DNA of 64,000 bases from an uncultured Oscillospiraceae bacterium (lineage in GTDB: Bacteria; Bacillota; Clostridia; Oscillospirales; Oscillospiraceae): positions 124,001 through 188,000 of the forward strand of contig CANQNS010000003.1 in assembly GCA_947625285.1 (NCBI GenBank), written 5' to 3'. This document shows positions 41,277 through 50,046 of the stretch, piece after piece (the stretch's first letter is position 1; each line of letters begins with the position of its first letter). The translations under genes and the position numbers were made by a program. The notes beneath the pieces were generated by a model, which ran no database searches, was not told the DNA's origin, and was given only the letters and a program-made list of their open reading frames with translations.

Positions 41277-41852
41277 ATGGCTATACCCAGGGTGACGGAG
41301 CTGGCCCTCCCAGGCGTGAGAGTCATCGAGCCGGTATATTTTGAAGATTTTCGCGGTTATTACTGCGAGAGCTATTCCGCACGGTCGCTCCATGAGGTGG
41401 GGATAGATGACGTATTTGTGCAGGACAATCATTTTCTGTCCCTGAAACGGGGAACGATCCGGGGCATACACTTCCAAAACGACCCATATCCCCAGGCGAA
41501 GCTGATACGCTGCACGAGGGGGAGCCTGTTCGACGTGGCTGTGGACCTGCGAAAAGGCTCGCCAACATACAAAAATTGGGTGTCGGTGATCCTGAGCGCG
41601 GAAAACCGAAAGCAGCTATATATCCCCAGGGGCTTCGGGCATATCTGCATGTCGCTGGTAGATGATACGGAGGGGCAGTACAAAGTGGACGCGCCGTATA
41701 TGCCGGAGTTTGACCGGGCCATCGCCTGGAACGATGAAGAGATCGGCATACAGTGGCCGCCCATAGCGCCCATCGTTTCGCCAAAGGACGAAAAAGCGCC
41801 TGCCCTGGTCATGAGCGATGTGAATTTCATATATGCGGGAGAGAGCAAATGA
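41277..41852 (+). CDS. dTDP-4-dehydro-6-deoxysugar 3,5-epimerase-like protein (RmlC family)
   Basis: A cupin of 191 residues. Seen: YFEDFRGYYCESYS, the catalytic His in IRGIHFQNDPYPQAKLIRC, VDLRKGSPTYKNW, YIPRGFGHICMSL, and a Tyr-containing QYKVDAPYMPEFDRAIAWND segment that replaces the usual YKCTDYY loop. In deoxysugar pathways this family inverts C3 and/or C5, giving L-sugars. The changed loop leaves open whether it acts at C5 only. It overlaps the next gene by four bases (ATGA). Confidence 0.85.
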   Translation: MAIPRVTELALPGVRVIEPVYFEDFRGYYCESYSARSLHEVGIDDVFVQDNHFLSLKRGTIRGIHFQNDPYPQAKLIRCTRGSLFDVAVDLRKGSPTYKNWVSVILSAENRKQLYIPRGFGHICMSLVDDTEGQYKVDAPYMPEFDRAIAWNDEEIGIQWPPIAPIVSPKDEKAPALVMSDVNFIYAGESK

Positions 41853-41950
41853 AACGGGCGGTGGTCACAGGCGCCAGCGGCTTCATCGGCAAAGCGCTGA
41901 CGAACAGGCTCCTGGCGGATGGCTGGACCGTGTACGCCGTGGTGCGGGAC
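41849..41950 (+). repeat. Direct repeat shared by the two epimerase genes (copy 1)
   Basis: Bases 41849-41950 and 42835-42936 match at 94 of 102 positions; most differences are at third codon positions. The repeat covers the NAD-binding N-terminus of both paralogues and could allow recombination or gene conversion between them. Confidence 0.85.
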
Positions 41951-42838
41951 GAGCAGCGGCTGGCGGGCATTCGCGGCGAGCTGCGTCCGGTCGTGTGTGA
42001 TTTTGCACACTATGACCGCCTGGCCGAGCGGATCGGGGAGCGGGTCGAGTGGTTTCTTCACTTTGGCTGGGCCGGCGTTGCCGGAGAACAGAGCCGGGAT
42101 ATCGTTGTGCAGGCTGAAAATATACGGGCCGCGGCGGAGGCGATGACACAGGCAGAACAGTTGGAAGCAAAGCGGTTTCTGTTTGCCGGGTCGAGCTACC
42201 AATACAGGATGGAGCCGCAAGACGGCGCCTTTCTGCAAAAGAACCTGTACGGCGCGGCAAAGGCAGCGGCGCGCAGATTGCTTTGGGCGGCGTCCTTTGG
42301 CACGGCGATGCGGTTCAATACGGTGCTATTCACCAACGTGTACGGCGTTGGCGATCGTTCGGGAAGGTCGACGAATACGATGCTGAAGAAAATGCTGGCG
42401 GGGGAGCCTCTCAATCTGATCTCCGGGGAGCATCTGCACGATTGGACGTATATAGATGACGCGGTGGACGGCGTGATGGCTGTTCTTGAAAACGGACGAG
42501 CCGGAAAGGACTATTATGTTGGAGCCAGGGAGCTGAGCACATTCCGTGACATCGTCACCTGTGCGCGGGACGCCGTATCTCCCGGGACAGAGCTGCGCTT
42601 TGGAGAGTATGAGGATAAGGCGTATATCGACTACGGTCAGATCGATCTAGACGCGCTTTATCGGGACACGGGGTTCCAGTGCAGGGCGGACCTTGCGGAG
42701 AGCGTACAAAAGACAGCCAGATGGCTGCTGCATGAAAATGAGATGTCCGGCGTGACGGATGGGGGGGGTGCGCCTTCTAGTTATGTCGTTGCCTGTGTCA
42801 TACCGGCCTTGGCTATGGGCAGGGGGGCCTCGCTATGA
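41849..42838 (+). CDS. NAD-dependent sugar epimerase/4-ketoreductase, paralogue 1, with variable tail
   Basis: An extended SDR of 329 residues: NAD site VTGASGFIGKALT, HFGWAGVAG, catalytic NLYGAAKAAARRLL (Tyr and Lys), NVYGVGDRSG. Its expected job is reduction of the 4-keto group of the deoxysugar. The family-like part ends near residue 302. After it comes a G8 run and a tail (DGGGAPSSYVVACVIP...) with no family look, whose TGA overlaps the ATG of paralogue 2. The first 102 bases are 92% identical to those of paralogue 2. Confidence 0.85.
   Translation: MKRAVVTGASGFIGKALTNRLLADGWTVYAVVRDEQRLAGIRGELRPVVCDFAHYDRLAERIGERVEWFLHFGWAGVAGEQSRDIVVQAENIRAAAEAMTQAEQLEAKRFLFAGSSYQYRMEPQDGAFLQKNLYGAAKAAARRLLWAASFGTAMRFNTVLFTNVYGVGDRSGRSTNTMLKKMLAGEPLNLISGEHLHDWTYIDDAVDGVMAVLENGRAGKDYYVGARELSTFRDIVTCARDAVSPGTELRFGEYEDKAYIDYGQIDLDALYRDTGFQCRADLAESVQKTARWLLHENEMSGVTDGGGAPSSYVVACVIPALAMGRGASL
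42761..42768 (+). repeat. G8 run near the 3' end of epimerase paralogue 1
   Basis: At eight G the frame continues 22 codons past the run and stops at TGA 42836-42838, overlapping the ATG of paralogue 2 (ATGA). With nine G, the frame meets TAG eight bases or so after the run, leaving the next gene uncoupled. With seven G, translation runs on in a wrong frame into paralogue 2 until 42959. Confidence 0.7.
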
Positions 42839-42936
42839 AACGGGCGGTGGTCACCGGCGCCAGCGGCTTTATCGGCAAAGCACTGACGGACAGGCTCCTG
42901 GCAGACGGTTGGACCGTGTATGCCGTGGTGCGGGAC
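42835..42936 (+). repeat. Direct repeat shared by the two epimerase genes (copy 2)
   Basis: Second copy of the 102-base repeat described for 41849-41950. Confidence 0.85.
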
Positions 42937-43749
42937 CCGTCAAAGCTGGAACAGCGTGATGGGCTGTGTGTGGTCCAGGCCGCGATGAGCGAATATGACC
43001 GGCTCGAAACGCTGATCCCGGAGCGCGGCATGGACGCTTTTTTCCATATGGCCTGGGACGGGACGTTCGGCGATAGCTTTCTGGATCATCACAGGCAGAT
43101 GAAAAACGCCGCCTATGCGGCGGACGCGTTGATGGCGGCAGTACAGCTGAAGGCGAAGCGGTTTGTTTATATCGGCACCATCGTTGAGCTTGAGGCGTTG
43201 CACTACATCTGCGGCAGCGACGAGCAGCCGAGGATCTCGTGTATATATGGCGTCGCAAAGGCTGCGGGCGAAATGATCTGCCGAGCCTTGGCCGCACGGA
43301 ACGGGATAGCGTTCAACGTGGCCATTCTAGCGAGGAACTACGGGGAAGGAGACCGCTCCAGGACGATACAGAATGTTTTGATAAGCGCGCTTTTGCGCGG
43401 GGAATCGCCCAAATTGATCGACGGCAGGCAGCTCTATGACTGGGTATACATTGATGACGTCGTATCGGCGCTGATCACGATCGCTGAAAAAGGGCGAGAG
43501 AATAAGGCATATTATGTCGGGCACGCGGAGCTGAAGACGTTTAGAGAGCTTGTGATGCGGACAAGGGATATCATCGCGCCGGACGTTGAGCTTGACTTTG
43601 GGAGCTTGGCTGAAAAAACAGTGATGGATTGGTCGCGGGTCGATCGAACCGCCTTGTACCGCGATACGGGATTTTTGTGCACGGCGGATTTTGACGAGAG
43701 CATAAGAAAAACGGCCAAATGGCTGGCGGCGCAAAGCGCGGCCATGTGA
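42835..43749 (+). CDS. NAD-dependent sugar epimerase/4-ketoreductase, paralogue 2
   Basis: An extended SDR of 304 residues: VTGASGFIGKALT, HMAWDGTFG, YIGTIVELEALHY, YGVAKAAGEMICRAL (catalytic Tyr, Lys), ILARNYGEGDRS. It is similar in length and order to paralogue 1, but has no extra tail. Having two such reductases in one pathway suggests two 4-epimeric products, or one reductase and one epimerase. Its start lies in an ATGA overlap controlled by the G8 run upstream. GC near 52%. Confidence 0.85.
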   Translation: MKRAVVTGASGFIGKALTDRLLADGWTVYAVVRDPSKLEQRDGLCVVQAAMSEYDRLETLIPERGMDAFFHMAWDGTFGDSFLDHHRQMKNAAYAADALMAAVQLKAKRFVYIGTIVELEALHYICGSDEQPRISCIYGVAKAAGEMICRALAARNGIAFNVAILARNYGEGDRSRTIQNVLISALLRGESPKLIDGRQLYDWVYIDDVVSALITIAEKGRENKAYYVGHAELKTFRELVMRTRDIIAPDVELDFGSLAEKTVMDWSRVDRTALYRDTGFLCTADFDESIRKTAKWLAAQSAAM

Positions 43750-43805
43750 TCTTTCAAGGTCGCCGCGGGCATATCAAGCGATTAAACAACTGATAGGATA
43801 GGTAT

Positions 43806-45221
43806 ATGGCTAACAACGGGCTCAAAGCGTTCAAATCTGGCGCGTGGTATATGGTCGCGAATTTTCTGATCGCCGGTTCGTCCTTTCTCACGACGCCGAT
43901 TTTCACGCGCATATTATCACAGGAGCAGTATGGGCTGTTCAATAACTTTACTTCCTGGCAGTCTATCCTTGCGATCCTGTTCACATTCAATGTGGCCGCA
44001 AGCCTGATCAGTGCGCGATATGACTATGAGAACGACCTGGATAAATACATTTTCTCCGTTCTGAATCTGAGCGCCGTTTCCGTCCTGGTGTGGACGATCA
44101 TACTGAATCTCTTCTCGGACTGGGCCCAACGCTTTTTTTCGCTGGACATCCGGTATTTAAACCTGATGATGGCGTACATCTTCTTCCTCCGGGTGTTCGA
44201 GATGTTCCAGATCAAGCAGCGTTACTTCTTTCAGTACCGGCTCCAGGTAAGTTTGAGCATCCTCTCGGCCCTGTCCAGCCTTGCGCTGGCACTCTTTCTT
44301 GTGACGCATATGGAGGACAGGCTCTCCGGCCGGATATACGGCTATACCTTGCCGACGATCGCACTTGGCGCGGGGATCTATCTTTGCTTTTTCGCGAAAG
44401 GGCGTGGTTTACGCCTCGACTACTGGAAATATGCGCTCAAAATATGCCTGCCGTATATACCGCATCTGCTCTCTATGACGGTCCTGGCCTCCACTGACCG
44501 GATCATGATAACAAAAATATGCGGCTCCAGAGACACGGCGCTGTACAGCCTGGCATATACCTGCGGGGCCTTGATGGGCATTCTGGTCGACTCCGTGAAC
44601 ACGGCGTTCTCCCCCTGGCTGGCGGAAAGGCTCCATGTGAACGATGTGAAGAGCGTGCGCGGCTTCTCAAAATATTATATCTCCGCGTTCGCCTGTGTTT
44701 CGTTTGGCGCGATGCTGGTCGCGCCGGAGATACTGTATGTGCTGGGCGGCAAGAGGTACCTGGCCGCCATCTATGTGATGCCGCCGGTCGCCATGGGGTG
44801 TCTGTGCCAGTTCCTTTATACCATGTTCGTGAATATCGAACAGATCAAGCGCAAGACCGTCGGCATGGCCGCGGCCAGCGCGGCGGCCGCTCTGATGAAT
44901 TATATCTTGAACCTGCTGTTCATCCCGCGCTTTGGCTATATCGCCGCGGCCTATACGACGCTGGCCGGGTATCTGCTGCTGCTCGCGCTGCATATGCTGC
45001 TGGTCCGCAGGATGGGGATGGCGGATGTATACAGCTATTCGTTCGTCATCTGCACAGTGCTGGTGGCAGGCGTCGTGATGATGATCGTAAATGCGGCCTA
45101 TTCGACGACTGCCGTCCGATATATCCTGGTCCTGTGCTATTTGTCAGCCCTGCTTGCGTTCGCCGTCAAAAAGCGTAAAATGATCGTCGACCTCGTCCGG
45201 CTCGTTATGTCGAAGCAGTAG
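43806..45221 (+). CDS. wzx: Wzx-type polysaccharide flippase
   Basis: A membrane protein of 471 residues with about 12-14 helices, of the MOP/polysaccharide-transporter group. The N-terminus (GAWYMVANFLIAGSSFLTTPIFTR, LSQEQYGLFNNF) is typical. Such proteins move lipid-linked oligosaccharide units across the membrane. Its presence says the sugars made here go into a lipid-linked glycan rather than being added only to cytosolic protein. No Wzy polymerase is found in the island. About 95 bases without a gene follow, in which I see no clear promoter. Confidence 0.88.
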   Translation: MANNGLKAFKSGAWYMVANFLIAGSSFLTTPIFTRILSQEQYGLFNNFTSWQSILAILFTFNVAASLISARYDYENDLDKYIFSVLNLSAVSVLVWTIILNLFSDWAQRFFSLDIRYLNLMMAYIFFLRVFEMFQIKQRYFFQYRLQVSLSILSALSSLALALFLVTHMEDRLSGRIYGYTLPTIALGAGIYLCFFAKGRGLRLDYWKYALKICLPYIPHLLSMTVLASTDRIMITKICGSRDTALYSLAYTCGALMGILVDSVNTAFSPWLAERLHVNDVKSVRGFSKYYISAFACVSFGAMLVAPEILYVLGGKRYLAAIYVMPPVAMGCLCQFLYTMFVNIEQIKRKTVGMAAASAAAALMNYILNLLFIPRFGYIAAAYTTLAGYLLLLALHMLLVRRMGMADVYSYSFVICTVLVAGVVMMIVNAAYSTTAVRYILVLCYLSALLAFAVKKRKMIVDLVRLVMSKQ

Positions 45222-45316
45222 GATAGAGCGCGGACGGCGCGGGACGCGGCCGCCGACGTGATATGTAATATATCCCATCATAATACAAACGATAAAATTA
45301 CGTGCAGGAGGATACT

Positions 45317-46315
45317 ATGTTCAACGACAAAACTATCTTGATCACGGGGGGGACGGGCTCTTTTGGCCATCACTTCGTGGATTATGTTCTTCAGCATTAT
45401 GAGCCGAAGAAGATCATTATTTATTCCCGGGACGAGTTCAAGCAGTTCAATATGCAGAACGCTTATAAAAGCCACAGCTCCGTGCTTCGCTTCTTCATCG
45501 GCGACGTGCGGGATAAGGACCGGCTGCGCCGCGCCATGAACGGGGTGGACTATGTGATCCACGCCGCCGCGCTCAAGCAGGTCCCCTCCTGTGAGTACAA
45601 CCCCATCGAAGCGATCAAGACGAATATCTACGGCGCTGTGAATGTGATCGACGCAGCCCTGGACACGGGGGTGAAGAAGGTCGTCGCGCTGTCTACCGAC
45701 AAATCTGTCAGCCCTATCAATCTGTATGGTTCGACAAAAATGGTGTCGGACAAGCTGTTCTGCGCGGCCAACGCATACAGCGGGGCCGACGGGACCACAT
45801 TTGCCGTTGTCCGCTATGGCAATGTGGCCGGCAGCCGGGGCTCGGTTATACCGTTTTTCCAGAACATCATCGACAACGGCGGCACGGAGCTGCCCGTTAC
45901 GGATTATCGCATGACTAGATTCTGGATCAGTCTTGAGCAGGGCGTCAAGCTGGTCATCAAGGCCTTGGAGGAGTCCCGCGGGGGAGAAGTGTTCATCTCG
46001 AAGATCCCATCGTTCAAGGTCGTTGATCTGGCCGAGGCCATGCTCCCGGGCGGCAAGACGAAGGAGGTCGGCATCCGGGAGGGCGAAAAGCTCCATGAGG
46101 TCATGGTCCCGGCGGAGGATTCTCCCCACACGTATGAGTATGAGAATCACTATATCATCTATCCCAACTATAACTGGTGGGCGCCCAGCAAGCTGATCCC
46201 CGGCGGAAAACCGGTAGAGCCCGGGTTCATTTACAGTTCCGGCACCAATACCCAGTGGCTCAGCGTTGAGGAGCTTCGTGAGAGGCTGAAGACCGATCTT
46301 GATAAGCATGAATGA
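45317..46315 (+). CDS. pseB: UDP-N-acetylglucosamine 4,6-dehydratase (inverting), PseB
   Basis: An SDR of 332 residues that starts pseudaminic-acid synthesis by 4,6-dehydration with C5 inversion. Seen: TILITGGTGSFGHHFVDYVL (NAD site), IIYSRDEFKQFNMQ, HAAALKQVPSCEYNPIEAIKTNI, LSTDKSVSPINLYGSTKMVSDKLF (catalytic Asp, Lys, Tyr) and RYGNVAGSRGSV. These are the PseB/FlaA1 markers. The ATG at 45317 has AGGAGG upstream; a GTG at 45302 lies ahead of that site. A G7 run at 45346-45352 falls in the NAD-site codons. Confidence 0.92.
   Translation: MFNDKTILITGGTGSFGHHFVDYVLQHYEPKKIIIYSRDEFKQFNMQNAYKSHSSVLRFFIGDVRDKDRLRRAMNGVDYVIHAAALKQVPSCEYNPIEAIKTNIYGAVNVIDAALDTGVKKVVALSTDKSVSPINLYGSTKMVSDKLFCAANAYSGADGTTFAVVRYGNVAGSRGSVIPFFQNIIDNGGTELPVTDYRMTRFWISLEQGVKLVIKALEESRGGEVFISKIPSFKVVDLAEAMLPGGKTKEVGIREGEKLHEVMVPAEDSPHTYEYENHYIIYPNYNWWAPSKLIPGGKPVEPGFIYSSGTNTQWLSVEELRERLKTDLDKHE
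45346..45352 (+). repeat. G7 run at the start of pseB
   Basis: Seven G in the Thr-Gly-Gly-Thr codons around residue 11-13. A slip would abolish PseB and thus the pathway. The run also encodes a required motif, so its length may simply be constrained. Confidence 0.45.
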
Positions 46316-46324
46316 GGCGGTGGC

Positions 46325-47521
46325 ATGGAAAACTTGGCGATTCATGGCGGGGAGCCAGTCCGCAAAAGCAAGATCTTTTACGGGCATCAGCTGATAGAGG
46401 ACGACGACATACAGGCGGTCGTCGAGGTGCTGAAAGGGGATTATCTCACTTGCGGTCCATATGTGGAAAAGGCTGAAAGAGCTCTTGAAGCCTACACAGG
46501 CGCGAAATATGCGGTCGCTGTCTCAAATGGCACAGCCGCGCTCCACTGTGCCTGTATTGCCGCGGGGATCGGTCCGGGAGACGAAGTTATCACGACGCCG
46601 CTCACATTTGCCGCTTCCGCTAACTGCGCGCTCTATTGCGGCGCGGATGTTGTCTTTGCCGACATCGATCCGGAGACTTATAATATCGATCCTACATCCA
46701 TCGAATCGAAGATCACTGACAGGACGAAGGCGGTCGTTGCGGTCGATTTTACCGGCCAGGCCGTGAGGATCGGGGAGATACGGGAGATCTGTGACAGGCA
46801 CGGGCTCGTTTTTATTGAAGACGCCGCGCATTCTATCGGGACAAAGTATAACGGCAAGATGGTCGGCTCGCTTGCGGACATGACTTGCTTCAGCTTTCAT
46901 CCTGTCAAAACGGTCACGGCCGGCGAGGGCGGGGCTGTTCTGACTAACAACGAGGAGCTTTATAAAAAACTTGTGTTGGCCCACACCCATGGAGTGACCC
47001 ACGATGAAAGCATGATGGAGGGCGCGCCGCATGAGGGCCCGTGGTATTATGAGGAGATCTCCCTGGGGTATAACTACCGCATCACGGATTTTCAGGCAGC
47101 TCTGCTGACGTCGCAGCTCGCAAAGATCGACCGGTTCATCGCGAGAAGGAAAGAGATCGTCGATCGATATAATAAGGCTTTCGCGGACCTTCCCGGGATA
47201 ATGGTCCAAAAGGAGATCCCGGAATCGGATACCTGCCGGCATTTATACATCATTCGCCTTGACCTTTCCAAGCTCACCTGTACAAGACGCGAGTTTTTTG
47301 ACGCAATGAGCGCGGAGGGTGTCCAGTGCCAGATCCATTATGTCCCGGTCTATTGGTTCCCGCATTATCAGCGCTTGGGCTTTGAAAAGGGTCTCTGCCC
47401 CAAAGCGGAAGAAGTCTATCAAAGCATTATGAGCATACCCCTATACCCCGGAATGAGCGAAACGGACGTGCAGGATGTCATCCATGCGGTTACGAAGATC
47501 GCGCGCTGGTACTCAAAATGA
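46325..47521 (+). CDS. pseC: UDP-4-amino-4,6-dideoxy-L-AltNAc transaminase, PseC
   Basis: A PLP aminotransferase of the DegT/DnrJ/EryC1 family, 398 residues, that puts the 4-amino group on the PseB product. Seen: AVSNGTAALHCACIAAGIGPGDEVITTP, FIEDAAHSIG, and the PLP lysine in SFHPVKTVTAGEGG. GYNYRITDFQAAL and the C-terminal HYVPVYWFPHY are family-typical. It starts nine bases after pseB, as pseB-pseC usually do. Confidence 0.92.
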   Translation: MENLAIHGGEPVRKSKIFYGHQLIEDDDIQAVVEVLKGDYLTCGPYVEKAERALEAYTGAKYAVAVSNGTAALHCACIAAGIGPGDEVITTPLTFAASANCALYCGADVVFADIDPETYNIDPTSIESKITDRTKAVVAVDFTGQAVRIGEIREICDRHGLVFIEDAAHSIGTKYNGKMVGSLADMTCFSFHPVKTVTAGEGGAVLTNNEELYKKLVLAHTHGVTHDESMMEGAPHEGPWYYEEISLGYNYRITDFQAALLTSQLAKIDRFIARRKEIVDRYNKAFADLPGIMVQKEIPESDTCRHLYIIRLDLSKLTCTRREFFDAMSAEGVQCQIHYVPVYWFPHYQRLGFEKGLCPKAEEVYQSIMSIPLYPGMSETDVQDVIHAVTKIARWYSK

Positions 47522-47615
47522 CGCGTATCGAAATAGTGAGATGAAAACGCGTAGGGGAGCGGACGTCCTGGCGGGCGTTTTACGCGAGGCCTGATTTACG
47601 GAAAGGAGCGGAGCC

Positions 47616-48647
47616 GTGTTCCATTTATATGACAAAATAAACGCCGGAGAGGTCTATGTCATCGCCGAGATGAGCGCCAACCACGGCGGCAGCATCGATA
47701 ACGCGCTGGAGATCGTGCGGCAGGCCGCCAGGGCCGGCGCGGACTGCGTGAAGATCCAGACCTATACGGCGGACACCATGACCATCGACTGCGACAACGA
47801 GTACTTTCGCATCAGCGGCGGGCTGTGGGACGGGTATAAGCTGTACGATCTCTATACCGACGCCGGTACGCCCTGGGAGTGGCAGGAGAGGATCAAAAAG
47901 GAGTGCGACGTCTGCGGGGTGGATTTCCTGTCTACGCCCTTTGACAAAACTGCCGTTGACTTTCTTGCGGACCTGCATATCGAGGCATACAAAGTTGCAA
48001 GCTATGAGCTGGTCGATATCCCCCTGATAGAGTACATCGCGTCCAAGGGAAAGCCCATGATCATTTCCGTGGGCATGGGGACGATCGACGAGATCCAGGA
48101 CGCGGTCGACGCCTGCCGGCGTATGGGAAACGACCAGATCGTTCTGCTCAAATGCTGCTCGGAATACCCCGCGCCCTGGAAGGACATGAAGCTGGGGAAT
48201 ATTCCCGATATGGCGGCCCGCTTTCATGTGCCCGTTGGGCTGTCTGACCACAGCGCGGGCAGCCTGGGGGCGGTCGTAGGGGTCAGCCTGGGCGCGTGCG
48301 TCATTGAAAAGCATGTGAAGCTGGACGGCGTTGAAAGTGCGGACAGCGGCTTCAGTATGCCAATGGACGAATTTGCGCAGATGGTGCGGGATGTTCACAA
48401 CGCCAAGCTGATCGCCCAGGGGCCGGATTATAGCCTGACAGCGGGAGAGGTATCGTCTACGGTCTTTAGAAGGAGCATTTTCACGATCCGGGATATAAAG
48501 GCCGGAGAGGAGTTCACGGAGGAGAACATACGGGTCATTCGGCCGGGCTATGGGATGAAGCCGAAGTATTATAAGGAAGTGCTGGGGAAAAAGGCAAGCT
48601 GTGATCTGCGGCGCGGCGTGCCGCTCGGGAAGGAGCAGGTACAGTGA
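47616..48647 (+). CDS. pseI: Pseudaminic acid synthase, PseI (NeuB family)
   Basis: A protein of 343 residues that condenses the 6-deoxy amino sugar with phosphoenolpyruvate to form the nine-carbon acid. The TIM barrel covers about 1-270 (YVIAEMSANHGGSIDNALEIV, CVKIQTYTADTMT, FLSTPFD, KVASYELVDIPLI, VGLSDHSAG, IEKHVKLD). A C-terminal antifreeze-like SAF domain follows at about 285-343 (SIFTIRDIKAGEEFTEENIRVIRPG). The GTG start at 47616 has AAAGGAG upstream. The SDR gene overlaps its stop (GTGA). Confidence 0.92.
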   Translation: MFHLYDKINAGEVYVIAEMSANHGGSIDNALEIVRQAARAGADCVKIQTYTADTMTIDCDNEYFRISGGLWDGYKLYDLYTDAGTPWEWQERIKKECDVCGVDFLSTPFDKTAVDFLADLHIEAYKVASYELVDIPLIEYIASKGKPMIISVGMGTIDEIQDAVDACRRMGNDQIVLLKCCSEYPAPWKDMKLGNIPDMAARFHVPVGLSDHSAGSLGAVVGVSLGACVIEKHVKLDGVESADSGFSMPMDEFAQMVRDVHNAKLIAQGPDYSLTAGEVSSTVFRRSIFTIRDIKAGEEFTEENIRVIRPGYGMKPKYYKEVLGKKASCDLRRGVPLGKEQVQ

Positions 48648-49369
48648 CCAGGCTTGTCATACTCACCGGCGCGACGGGCGGCATCGGTTCCTCCATTCTG
48701 CGCGGCCTGGAGGGCGGTTCGGACATGCGGGTGTGCGTTTTGACGCGCAATGGCGCGTTCCAGCGCGAGGGCATAACGTCTATCACGGCGGACTTCTCCC
48801 AGCCGGGGGCCGGTTATGCTGACGAGCTCGCGGCATGGATCGACGGCCACCGTGATATTGGCGAGATAGCGCTGGTCCTGGCGGCGGCGTCGATCGGCCC
48901 CATCAACGCCATCGGCAGCTTTGGCGTGGCTGCGGCGGAGAATATCCAGATCAACGTAACATCCCAGATACGCGTGATCGATACTGTCGTGAAGTGCGCG
49001 CAGAAGAACAAGGCGCCGGTAAGGATCATCCAATTTGACAGCGGCGCCGCGTATAGGCCGATCGGCGGATGGGCCCTTTATTGTGCGTCAAAGGCCTATG
49101 TGAGCATGTTCCTCAAGGTCCTGGCATCAGAGCATAAGGAGTATAAGATCGTGCTGTTCGATCCGGGCGTGGTCGATACGGGGATGCAGAAGACCATCCG
49201 GGACGCAGACAGCGACGCTTTCACGGACCGGGATTATTTCAAGTCGCTGAAAGACGACAGGAAGCTCCGCGACCCCGGCGACGTGGCAAAGGTGGTACTG
49301 GATCGGTATATTTGGGATTGGAAAGCAAAACAGCTCAATGAACGCTGCGGGGCATATGAACAGGGCTAG
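48644..49369 (+). CDS. Short-chain dehydrogenase/reductase
   Basis: A classical SDR of 241 residues: LTGATGGIGSSILRG (cofactor loop), the Asn in INVTSQIRV, FDSGAAYRPIGGWALYCASKAYVSMF (Ser, Tyr-x-x-x-Lys catalytic set), and DPGVVDTGM. Substrate unknown. Its four-base overlap with pseI (GTGA) suggests it changes the nonulosonic acid or its precursor, for example at C8 or in making an N-acyl group. It is not part of the canonical six-step pathway. Confidence 0.78.
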   Translation: MTRLVILTGATGGIGSSILRGLEGGSDMRVCVLTRNGAFQREGITSITADFSQPGAGYADELAAWIDGHRDIGEIALVLAAASIGPINAIGSFGVAAAENIQINVTSQIRVIDTVVKCAQKNKAPVRIIQFDSGAAYRPIGGWALYCASKAYVSMFLKVLASEHKEYKIVLFDPGVVDTGMQKTIRDADSDAFTDRDYFKSLKDDRKLRDPGDVAKVVLDRYIWDWKAKQLNERCGAYEQG

Positions 49370-49371
49370 AG

Positions 49372-50046
49372 ATGCGGTATATCATTTTTTCCGACCTGCA
49401 TGGGAACGCCGACGCTTTGGCAGAGCTACTGCGCGTGGAAAAGCCCGGCGGCGATAGGCGGTTCGTGTTTTGCGGCGATGTCTGCGGGTACTACTATGAA
49501 AGCGGAAGATGCGTCGAGCTTTTAAAAAGCATAGAGGGTCTGACGGCGGTAAGAGGCAATCACGACCAGTATTATCTGGATTGCTTTGACGACCGCGCAA
49601 AGACGGAGGAGATGGCGAAAAAGTACGGCTCGTCGTACAGGATCAAGGATGAGGCGGTCCGGGATTATCTCCGCTCCCTTCCCTTGACCCGGCGGATCGA
49701 GTCCGACGGGCGGAGGATCATCCTTCAGCACGGCGCTCCCGGCGATCCGCTGGAGGGCAGGCTGTACCCGGATACGGCTCTCCCCGTGGGCGAGGCCGCC
49801 GTATATCTGACGGGCCACACGCATTACAGGATGCTCCGGCACGTCGGCGGGACGGTCTGGCTCAACCCTGGTTCTCTCGGGCAGCCCCGCGATGGGAACG
49901 GGTTTTCGTACTGCGAGCTGGACACGGACGGCATGCGGGTATGTTTTCATTCTCTCGAGGTCGATACCGGCGGGCTCATAAAGCGCATCCGGCGGGAGGA
50001 CCCGGATAACGAATACTTAGAGGAGATACTGTACAGAAGAAAATGA
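49372..50046 (+). CDS. Calcineurin-like metallophosphoesterase
   Basis: A protein of 224 residues of the YfcE/MJ0936 class. Metal-site motifs are complete: SDLHGN, FCGDVCGYY, VRGNHD, LQHGAPGD, and TGHTHYRML. NPGSLGQPR closes the site. It starts two bases after the SDR stop and overlaps the ATP-grasp gene by four bases (ATGA). Possible roles are removal of a phosphate from a sugar intermediate (pseudaminic 9-phosphate routes need one) or a regulatory phosphodiesterase; neither is shown. Confidence 0.82.
   Translation: MRYIIFSDLHGNADALAELLRVEKPGGDRRFVFCGDVCGYYYESGRCVELLKSIEGLTAVRGNHDQYYLDCFDDRAKTEEMAKKYGSSYRIKDEAVRDYLRSLPLTRRIESDGRRIILQHGAPGDPLEGRLYPDTALPVGEAAVYLTGHTHYRMLRHVGGTVWLNPGSLGQPRDGNGFSYCELDTDGMRVCFHSLEVDTGGLIKRIRREDPDNEYLEEILYRRK

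Noticed and set aside
42759-42959. Frame starting at the G8 run and running into epimerase paralogue 2
   Set aside because: It is the wrong-frame reading that a slip would produce; kept only as part of the G-run observation.
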